A program made the translations under genes and the position numbers. This document shows, piece after piece, positions 1 to 5,527 of a stretch of 6,981 nt of DNA; position 1 is the first letter of the stretch; each line of letters starts with the position of its first letter. This stretch comes from Bacillota bacterium (GTDB taxonomy: Bacteria > Bacillota > Clostridia > Lachnospirales > Lachnospiraceae): assembly GCA_023435505.1 (NCBI GenBank), contig JAEYRR010000209.1, positions 1-6,981 of the forward strand. The letters are read 5' to 3'. The notes under the pieces are model-generated. The model made no database searches. It was not told the origin of the DNA and saw only the letters and a list, made by a program, of their open reading frames with translations.

Positions 1-1171
1 AAAGAAGAAGTTATCCACTAAGGAATATCGATTGTCCGGTATTTTTGAGGTATGCTCTATTGAGGATTATACAGGTTATAATAGATATCCTGCAGTTACA
101 AAGGATGGTAATGCAGAGAACATTGAATATGAGCCACCCACTGTATTTTTATCGAAAGAGGAACGGAATCTATTTCCTCAGAACATGGTAACAAGTTTTA
201 TTCAGACAGATGCGGACGCAGATGAGGTGACAGCTTCCATAAAAGAGAGTGGTCTTGAGAACTATAAGTATTCGGGCCCTACTAATCAAAGAGCGTTTGC
301 CTATAGTCACATTGTTGGAGGAATTGGGTCGGCATTTGGAGATGAAGATAATCCAGGTGCAATGCCCACTATATCAAACATAGGTGAATTTTTATTAAAT
401 AACAAGGAAGTTAAGGATTTCTATTCATTCATTCTTATCCCATTATTTTCTCTACTAGTCCTTATTGTTGTAATCGTCTCCATCTATAGTTTAGTAAGGA
501 ATCTTCTTTTAGATCGTGGGGAGCAAATTGCAATATTACGAAGCCTTGGAATGACAAGGATTTCTAGTGTGATTTACCTATTTATTGAGTTATTACTACT
601 ATCGGCTATGTTTATTTTGATTGGATTAGCAGTAGGTACTGGGTTACATTATGGAATGGTTGTATCGGTAAATACACTTCTAGACCTAAAGATACCACTA
701 GGGCTAGCAGTTAGTGAATATGTGGCAGTTGTTACGACTTCTCCATATTTCTACTCCTTTGCTGTGATATTCTTTAGCTGTGTTATTGCATTACTTTTAC
801 CATTAATGAAAATGATGAAACTGACACCAATCGCTATTTTTCAAAAACGATTATTTATTAATAAAAGCCATCGCAAACATCATTATATGACATTCCAAAA
901 ACGAAGTTGGAGAAAGGTACTTACTAAAAATCTTAAATTTAAGGATGTACCTGTAATGATTATTACTATAATTGTGATGTCAGCTGCTTTTTTTGGATAT
1001 AACTATTTTAGGGTACATACAGATAGTGAAAATGCAGGATATCAATATTTGCTTGAGCAGGATGGTATGATGAATTGGGATTATGTCGCCACAAGGTCAT
1101 CCAATATACAAGAGTATGAGTATCATATTGAAAATCACCATGAGTCTGCCAATTCTACTATCATCTCGTAG
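1..1171 (+). pseudogene. FtsX-domain ABC transporter permease, truncated remnant (5' end outside window)
   Basis: The frame is open to the left edge: codons from position 2 read KKKLSTKEYR directly into the TTG at 32, so 32 is not the true start. The visible part has an extracellular stretch, then a membrane segment (about 422-496) and the loop RGEQIAILRSLGMTR, which is typical of FtsX/MacB permeases. Two more membrane helices follow (about 563-640 and 755-805), then a cytoplasmic basic linker (about 850-945) and the start of a second membrane core (about 953-1006). Family members of this type have two FtsX cores and run to roughly 800 residues. Here the second extracellular domain stops abruptly around 1120-1150 and the frame ends at TAG 1169-1171, just where ATPase-like sequence begins in another frame. 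The intact protein would be the membrane half of an ABC exporter or mechanotransmission system. The fragment is probably not functional. Confidence is high for the family and good for the truncation. Confidence 0.85.
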
Positions 1172-1493
1172 CGTAGATGAGGAATATATCGGAGAACTTA
1201 TGGAGCAGCTTGGAATCACAGACCGAGCAAAGCATATGCCTTCCCAGTTAAGTGGTGGTCAACAACAGCGAGTAGCAATTGCAAGAGCCCTAGCGAACAA
1301 TCCGTCTATCATCCTATGTGACGAGCCAACTGGAAATCTAGATCATAAAACCAGTGAGGAAGTAATGCAGTTACTTCACCACATGCATAAAAAATACAAT
1401 AAAACCTGTCTCGTAGTAACCCATGATGCCAATGTGGCCAGTGGTGCAGACTACATCCTAACCATAGAAGACGGCTGTATTGTAGAGAAATAG
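1140..1493 (+). pseudogene. LolD/MacB-class ABC ATPase, C-terminal half only
   Basis: From about 1140 a frame offset by one from the permease encodes the second half of an ABC ATPase. Visible are LPILLS, then LMEQLGITDRAKHMPSQ, the signature LSGGQQQRVAIARAL, the Walker B and D-loop IILCDEPTGNLD, and the switch-histidine segment VVTHD. It ends at TAG 1491-1493. The Walker A motif, the Q-loop and about 110 N-terminal residues expected for this roughly 225-residue family are missing, so it cannot bind ATP normally. No ribosome-binding site precedes the in-frame ATGs at 1083 or 1140. The sequence before about 1140 in this frame is not ATPase-like and belongs to the permease in its own frame. The DEPTGNLD motif is typical of ATPases paired with FtsX-type permeases, so both fragments probably come from one operon or from two related ones. 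Start coordinate is approximate. Confidence 0.85.
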
Positions 1494-1502
1494 GATAAAT
1501 AT

Positions 1503-1548
1503 GAGTCAAAACGGCAACATCTCTTTGTTGACCGCTTTGGCTCTTTTT
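1503..1548 (+). terminator. Rho-independent terminator after the ABC remnant
   Basis: A long stem (1503-1514 with 1532-1543; one A-C mismatch and one G-U) continues into CAACA/TGTTG (1515-1519 with 1526-1530) around a six-base loop, with a single bulged A at 1531. Five T residues follow (1544-1548). It lies 10 bases after the ATPase stop, so it should end transcription from the old ABC operon and insulate the promoter downstream. Confidence 0.9.
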
Positions 1549-1575
1549 AATTGAAGTTGCAGAACATGGAATATG

Positions 1576-1604
1576 TTGACAAAATAGAACATTAGAAGTA
1601 ATAT
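1576..1604 (+). promoter_or_regulatory. Sigma-A-type promoter for the riboswitch-controlled gene
   Basis: A perfect -35 TTGACA (1576-1581) is separated by 17 bases from -10 TAATAT (1599-1604). The predicted transcription start is near 1611, about 25 bases before the riboswitch aptamer, giving a leader of roughly 215 bases. The near-consensus sequence suggests strong constitutive initiation, with control exerted later by the riboswitch. Confidence 0.85.
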
Positions 1605-1635
1605 ATGGTTATAAAACAACATAAAAACACATATA

Positions 1636-1718
1636 ATTCGTTTCACGAAATGGCAAACCACTTGAAAAAGTGGGACGCAAAGCTATAGGGCCTGTAAAAT
1701 GGCAGCCAGTTTCCGAAT
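1636..1718 (+). promoter_or_regulatory. Class-I cyclic-di-GMP riboswitch (GEMM-I) aptamer
   Basis: The aptamer shows the conserved parts of GEMM-I in order. P1 is ATTCG (1636-1640) with CGAAT (1714-1718). The conserved GGCAAACC lies at 1652-1659. P2 is CCACTT (1658-1663) with AAGTGG (1668-1673), capped by a GAAA tetraloop (1664-1667). The conserved GGGACGCAAAGC lies at 1672-1683. P3 is GCT/AGC (1682-1684 with 1704-1706) and GCC/GGC (1690-1692 with 1701-1703), with an internal ATAGG that would be the tetraloop receptor. GGCAGCCAGTTTCCG closes the fold at 1701-1715. In the family this RNA binds the second messenger c-di-GMP and controls motility, adhesion and surface-protein genes. It lies between a strong promoter and the secreted-protein gene at 1826, its evident target. 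Confidence 0.95.
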
Positions 1719-1732
1719 GGGGGGATTTTTTT
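1719..1732 (+). promoter_or_regulatory. G6-A-T7 tract, candidate expression platform
   Basis: Immediately after P1 come six G (1719-1724), an A, and seven T (1726-1732). The T tract sits where an intrinsic terminator would end, but no C-rich partner for the G run is present. The best local pairing is TTTCC (1710-1714) with the G run, using G-U wobbles; it overlaps the 3' strand of P1 and so would compete with the folded aptamer. Whether this ends transcription, or which ligand state favours it, cannot be decided by eye. Confidence 0.4.
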
Positions 1733-1780
1733 ATTATTCACCAATTTAGAAGAGATATAGAAGGTTTAAATAAAACAAAG

Positions 1781-1814
1781 TAGTGTAATATGTTACACTA
1801 ACCAATGCGATTGG
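1781..1814 (+). repeat. Perfect inverted repeat plus SD-adjacent hairpin in the leader
   Basis: TAGTGTAA (1781-1788) and TTACACTA (1793-1800) form a perfect 8-bp inverted repeat around TATG. One base later CCAAT (1802-1806) and ATTGG (1810-1814) form a second small stem whose last two G are also the first two of the Shine-Dalgarno run. A second CCAAT at 1741-1745 could pair with the same ATTGG. The first repeat could be a DNA operator or an RNA hairpin. The second could modulate ribosome access. No regulator is identified. Confidence 0.6.
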
Positions 1815-1819
1815 GAGGG
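1813..1819 (+). promoter_or_regulatory. Ribosome-binding site fixing the start at 1826
   Basis: GGGAGGG contains GGAGG and lies 6-8 bases before the ATG at 1826. It falls inside the coding stretch that would result from the upstream in-frame ATG at 1805, which has no SD of its own, so 1826 is the start. It overlaps the ATTGG arm of a small hairpin. Confidence 0.85.
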
Positions 1820-1825
1820 TATAAA

Positions 1826-3991
1826 ATGAAAAAATATGTGATTGGAATTGTAACCCTGTTTTTACTAATACTAACTTTACCATTTCAGGTTCAGGCAAGC
1901 GAAAATACAGGATATAACTATTCTACAAACGTTGATACTTGGGTAAATTATGCGGCAAGTAAGTTTGCGGGTGGGACTGGCTCGAGTAAGAATCCATATC
2001 AGATTTCGAATGCTAGTGAACTTGCACTTATGGCTAAATTAGTCAATGATACATCGACAAGCAAGGCATATAGTAGAGCGTACTATGTTCTTAAGAACAA
2101 TATTGACTTAAGTCAACATATATGGATGCCTATTGGAAATGGTACGATGTATGAAGATTCTTCCATAAGCAGTGATAATAATTTCTTTTATGGAACATTT
2201 GATGGGGACAATTATACGATATCCGGTATGAATATTAATACGAATCTTGGCCTTTATTATTATGGTCTGTTTGGTGGAATTATTGGATATATAAAAAATG
2301 TGATTTTAAAAAATGCTAGGATAAATTTTACTGATGAACGTGTAGGATGGCAACTCGATAATGGAATGGGTTCTATCATCTATGTGGGAGGGTTAGCCGG
2401 TATATGTAATACATTTAATGCTAATCATCTTCAGAAAATCGAACATTGTGTGATTGAAGCCAGTATAACAGTTAATACCACGATGTCACTATCGATTGGT
2501 TTAGTTTCAGGAGAATTTAATTATTATGATGCGACAAACATTAAAGCATCGGGGTCTATAAATGGAAATACTGCCAGAGCTCTTTGGATCGGTGGATTTA
2601 CTGGGTCTATTAATAATTATACTACAATTTCTGAGTGTAGTGTCGATGCCCAGATTTATGGAAAAAATAATGGCTACATAAAGGAATTTCCAGAGTTAGA
2701 GTCACAAGGATTTAGATATGTTAATTATGTAGGTGGTTTTGTGGGCTGTGGAGGAAGAGCAAACTCTACAATAAGTATAACAGACTGTTATGCTTCTGGG
2801 ATGGTAACGTCAGAATGCGATAACGGTGCTGATGTAGGTGGCTTTGCAGGTGTTATAGAAATTGTGCACGATAAAGCCATATATAAGAACCTATATACTA
2901 CAGTAAAGATAGTAAGTAACAATCCATCTCACGAGGCAGATAATTCATATGTTTTTGCAAATGGAATATTAAGTAACAATATAAAAAAATATGCTACTGA
3001 CTGGGAGGTTACTAATCTTTGCTATTGTGAAAATGATAAAATTAAAGTTATTGGAGAAGATATCAATGGCAATATAGCAATCGTTAAGGAACATGATACA
3101 AAGGCCCAATATATAGATAAGATATTTAAGGATAATTTGAAGTTTAATCCGACTATATGGAGCTTTAGTACGAATAAGTATCCTACATTAAAGATTGATA
3201 AGCCTGGATTTAAAATTGATACTAACAAAACAATTACTGCTGGGGAAAAGACAAAGATCTCTCTAAGCTATTGGAATATGGATGCGGAACCTATTGTAAA
3301 ATGGTCTGTTGAGGATAAAACAGTTGCCATTATTGATAAACAGGGGAATGTTACTGCTATTTCTAAGGGAACCACAAAAGTATATGCAACAACCAATATA
3401 GGTATATTTACTTGTATCATTAATGTTTTAGAGAAGGATACCAAAAAAACGGACACTTCAACTAATAATAATGATAAAAAGAAGAATTATCTAACGGTAG
3501 CCTCTTCATTTACTAAATTATTAGGTACGAAATCTTTCAAACTTAATGCGAAATCTAATACAAAGATAACCTATTCTTCTAGTGATCGTAAAGTAGCCGT
3601 TGTAAGCTCTAAGGGTATTGTAACAGTTAAAGGTATTGGATATTGTATTATTAAGTGTAAGTCTAAAGGTTGCAGTAAGAGTGTTCTTATTTACATTAAA
3701 CCTAAAACCAGCACACTCACCTATTACAAATCCTTAAAGAAGCAGAATATCACAGTCAAATGGAAATCTACTAAATCAGTAACAGGTTATCAAATTCAAT
3801 ATAGTTTAGACAAAAAGTTTAAAAATACATCCAAAATAATTACGGTTAAGGGAAGTAAAAATGCTAACAAGACTTTATCGAAACTCAAAAGAAAAGCAAC
3901 ATACTATATAAGAGTGAGAAGCTATGTAAAATCTAATGGGAAGATTATTTACAGCTCATGGAGCCAGTCAAAGAAAGCAAAAGCATTGTAA
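1826..3991 (+). CDS. Secreted GLUG / Big-2-like / FN3-like multidomain surface protein
   Basis: 721 residues from ATG 1826, chosen for its SD and because a signal peptide starts there: MKK, a hydrophobic core, and a likely cut after VQA at residue 24. Residues about 45-140 carry the lead-in common to GLUG proteins (GGTGSSKNPYQIS, NNIDLS, WMPIG, GTFDGDNYTISG). About six glycine-rich repeats follow to about residue 382 (GLFGG, GGLAG, GLVSG, GGFTG, GGFVG, GGFAG), probably a right-handed beta-solenoid. Next come a Big-2 domain (about 465-536), an N/K/T-rich linker (536-553), a degenerate Big-2-like domain (about 555-626) and an FN3-like C terminus (about 629-720) with GYQIQYSLDKKFK and TYYIRVRSY. 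No LPXTG motif, C-terminal membrane anchor, SLH domain or catalytic motif is visible, so it is either released or held by charge or wall binding; the C-terminal half is very lysine-rich. Twelve cysteines are notable for a secreted protein. The c-di-GMP riboswitch upstream suggests an adhesion or sessile-lifestyle role, which is inference. Domain identity is confident; function is not. Confidence 0.92.
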   Translation: MKKYVIGIVTLFLLILTLPFQVQASENTGYNYSTNVDTWVNYAASKFAGGTGSSKNPYQISNASELALMAKLVNDTSTSKAYSRAYYVLKNNIDLSQHIWMPIGNGTMYEDSSISSDNNFFYGTFDGDNYTISGMNINTNLGLYYYGLFGGIIGYIKNVILKNARINFTDERVGWQLDNGMGSIIYVGGLAGICNTFNANHLQKIEHCVIEASITVNTTMSLSIGLVSGEFNYYDATNIKASGSINGNTARALWIGGFTGSINNYTTISECSVDAQIYGKNNGYIKEFPELESQGFRYVNYVGGFVGCGGRANSTISITDCYASGMVTSECDNGADVGGFAGVIEIVHDKAIYKNLYTTVKIVSNNPSHEADNSYVFANGILSNNIKKYATDWEVTNLCYCENDKIKVIGEDINGNIAIVKEHDTKAQYIDKIFKDNLKFNPTIWSFSTNKYPTLKIDKPGFKIDTNKTITAGEKTKISLSYWNMDAEPIVKWSVEDKTVAIIDKQGNVTAISKGTTKVYATTNIGIFTCIINVLEKDTKKTDTSTNNNDKKKNYLTVASSFTKLLGTKSFKLNAKSNTKITYSSSDRKVAVVSSKGIVTVKGIGYCIIKCKSKGCSKSVLIYIKPKTSTLTYYKSLKKQNITVKWKSTKSVTGYQIQYSLDKKFKNTSKIITVKGSKNANKTLSKLKRKATYYIRVRSYVKSNGKIIYSSWSQSKKAKAL

Positions 3992-4003
3992 TTGAGAAGA
4001 TGT

Positions 4004-4044
4004 AAAAAAAGGGAGTGTTGCTTGCAACACTCCCTTTCGTTTTT
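4004..4044. terminator. Bidirectional intrinsic terminator between convergent genes
   Basis: A perfect 13-bp stem (4008-4020 with 4025-4037) surrounds CTTG. It is followed by five T on the + strand (4040-4044) and preceded by seven A (4004-4010), which are a T tract on the minus strand. It serves the secreted-protein gene ending at 3991 and the minus-strand gene whose stop codon (4043-4045) abuts it. Confidence 0.93.
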
Positions 4045-5365
4045 AATAATTAATTTCCTTTACTGATTCCTCATCATCATAGATAGCAGGATCAGGAATA
4101 TGGATTCGAATCTTATCAATACGGTTCATGTCCACACTTTCTACAGTGTAGGTTACGTTATTCGTATCGGTAATCGATTCTCCTTCATCAGGCAGATGAT
4201 CTAGTAGGTTGATGACATGACCACCGATAGAGTCATATTCTTCAGCAACAATACCTAATTCAAGAATCTCGTTAATATCATCTATTTTGGTTGATCCGTC
4301 TACGATATATTCATTATCGTTTATAGCATTGATTTCGTCTTCTTCATCGCCATCATATTCATCTCGAATTTCACCGACGATCTCTTCAATCAGATCTTCT
4401 AATGTAATGATACCTGCAGTAGAACCATATTCATCCATTACCACAGCCATAGCAACATGTTCCTGCTTCATTTCGGAAAGAAGCTCAGAGGTGTGCTTAA
4501 ATTCATAGGTAATGAAAGGTTCTCTCATTAAGTCTTTTATATGAAAGTTAGATTTTTCTCCTTGATAGAAGAACACATCCTTAAGATTTATAATACCTAA
4601 AATGTTATCTCTAGTATCCGCATAAACCGGTAAACGTGAGAACATATTCTCAGCAAACAATTCTACTAGTTCGTCGTAGCTTAGGTCAATCTGAGCAAAT
4701 TCGACTTCAGTACGGGGAACCATAACATCCCTTGCAATGGAATCTCCAAAATCCACCACGTTTGTAATCATTTTACGTTCTTCACTCTCAATAACGCCTT
4801 CCTCATGGCTCACATCTAATATAGTCCTAAGTTCATTTTCCGTAATCTGTTGAGGTCTCTTGTTAGGATTTACTCTAAAAAGAAGAAGAATCCCAATAGA
4901 TAGCTTATTGATAACAAAAATAAGTGGCGTAAACAACTTAGTCATATAATAGATTAATTTTCCATAACGTAAGGACAGGGATTCAGCATTAATTGTTGCT
5001 AGAGTCTTTGGAGTAATTTCTCCAAATATCAGGATGATAAGAGTAATTAAACCAGTGGCAATACCAATTGCTAGGCTGACTTCAATCTTTAATCCACTTT
5101 TATTTGCCAGGTTAGTGGCCAATGTAGTGGCAATAGAGGAAGCAGTCAGGTTTACTATGTTATTGCCGATTAAGATTGCACTTAACATCTTAGCAGGATC
5201 TTCAATCAATTTGCTTACTGTGATTGCGCGTTTATCGCCTTCTTCTGCCAGAGATCGTATACGAAGCTTATTAACTGTCGTAAGAGAAGTCTCGGCGGAT
5301 GAGAAGAAGCCGGATAACAGAATGAGAATAAATAAAATAATTAATTGCGTGACACTCGGGTCCAA
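4043..5365 (-). CDS. CNNM/CorC (HlyC) family membrane protein with CBS pair, likely divalent-cation exporter
   Basis: 440 residues, near the usual 420-450 for the family. The N-terminal CNNM (DUF21) membrane domain (about 1-165) has GFFSSAETSLTTVNK, GNNIVN and GEITPKTLA, the motifs of the transport core. An acidic helix follows (HEEGVIESEERKMI, 187-200). Next come two CBS domains (about 211-335) with DVMVPRTEV, SRLPVYADTRDNILGIINLKD and MDEYGSTAGIITLEDLIEEIVGEI. A CorC/HlyC domain ends the protein (about 350-425). Relatives such as Bacillus YhdP/MpfA are linked to Mg2+ efflux, and the CBS pair is thought to sense ATP/Mg. The older 'hemolysin' label is probably misleading. The start is TTG 5363-5365: AGGAGA lies seven bases upstream, and the nearby ATG (5371-5373) is in another frame and overlaps the SD. 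It has its own promoter and a roughly 120-base leader with a long hairpin. It lies 162 bases downstream of the co-directional ABC-F gene. Confidence 0.93.
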   Translation of the reverse strand: MDPSVTQLIILFILILLSGFFSSAETSLTTVNKLRIRSLAEEGDKRAITVSKLIEDPAKMLSAILIGNNIVNLTASSIATTLATNLANKSGLKIEVSLAIGIATGLITLIILIFGEITPKTLATINAESLSLRYGKLIYYMTKLFTPLIFVINKLSIGILLLFRVNPNKRPQQITENELRTILDVSHEEGVIESEERKMITNVVDFGDSIARDVMVPRTEVEFAQIDLSYDELVELFAENMFSRLPVYADTRDNILGIINLKDVFFYQGEKSNFHIKDLMREPFITYEFKHTSELLSEMKQEHVAMAVVMDEYGSTAGIITLEDLIEEIVGEIRDEYDGDEEDEINAINDNEYIVDGSTKIDDINEILELGIVAEEYDSIGGHVINLLDHLPDEGESITDTNNVTYTVESVDMNRIDKIRIHIPDPAIYDDEESVKEINY

Positions 5366-5372
5366 AATACCA

Positions 5373-5378
5373 TCTCCT
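5373..5378 (-). promoter_or_regulatory. Ribosome-binding site supporting the TTG start at 5365
   Basis: On the minus strand AGGAGA is followed by TGGTATT and then TTG, an ideal seven-base spacing. The out-of-frame ATG at 5373-5371 shares bases with this SD, so the SD cannot serve it; that frame ends after ten codons. Confidence 0.8.
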
Positions 5379-5424
5379 ATAAATATATATTCTTATTATG
5401 TACTTTAATGATTAGCTTAATAAC

Positions 5425-5463
5425 GCCCTGGCAACCAAAACATTTTGTCCTGATTGCCAAAGC
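5425..5463 (-). promoter_or_regulatory. Structured leader hairpin upstream of the CNNM gene
   Basis: Read on the minus strand, GCTTTGGCAATC (5463-5452) pairs over 12 positions with GGTTGCCAGGGC (5436-5425), with several G-U pairs. Inside it AAAA/TTTT can extend the stem. On the plus strand the same positions would be C-A mismatches, so the fold favours an RNA of the CNNM transcript. There is no T tract after it, so it is not a standard terminator. I do not recognise a known riboswitch class here. Confidence 0.55.
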
Positions 5464-5491
5464 ACCTAATTGAATCTATACATAATACATT

Positions 5492-5521
5492 ATTGTAACC
5501 TAATATGACGTTTCTTGTCAA
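5492..5521 (-). promoter_or_regulatory. Sigma-A-type promoter for the CNNM gene
   Basis: On the minus strand TTGACA (5521-5516) is followed after 18 bases by TACAAT (5497-5492), with a predicted start near 5485. The -35 lies six bases past the ABC-F stop codon. No terminator separates the two genes, so readthrough from the ABC-F gene is also possible. Confidence 0.75.
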
Positions 5522-5527
5522 GGTTGC

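Noticed and set aside
1083..1139. In-frame ATG at 1083 as a start for the ATPase fragment
   Set aside because: No SD precedes it, and the stretch up to about 1140 does not resemble an ATPase but is permease sequence in the neighbouring frame.
1309..1509. Minus-strand reading frame opposite the ATPase fragment
   Set aside because: No SD and no recognisable protein; it mirrors conserved coding on the other strand and overlaps the terminator.
1805..1825. Upstream ATG at 1805 as the start of the secreted protein
   Set aside because: It has no SD, and its codons run over the real SD. Starting at 1826 gives a clean signal peptide.
1826..3991. Polysaccharide lyase or epimerase activity for the GLUG protein
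   Set aside because: The beta-solenoid-like repeats recall such enzymes, but no catalytic motif could be identified, so only a structural description is supported.
5344..5373. Ten-codon upstream ORF from the ATG at 5373 overlapping the CNNM start
   Set aside because: The SD directly abuts and overlaps this ATG, leaving no spacing for initiation. The TTG at 5365 has the proper spacing.
5034..5408. Plus-strand reading frame opposite the CNNM membrane domain
   Set aside because: It is a shadow of conserved transmembrane coding, without an SD or any family resemblance.
5381..5490. Known metal riboswitch (M-box or yybP-ykoY) in the CNNM leader
   Set aside because: The conserved sequence blocks of those classes are not visible; only a hairpin is.
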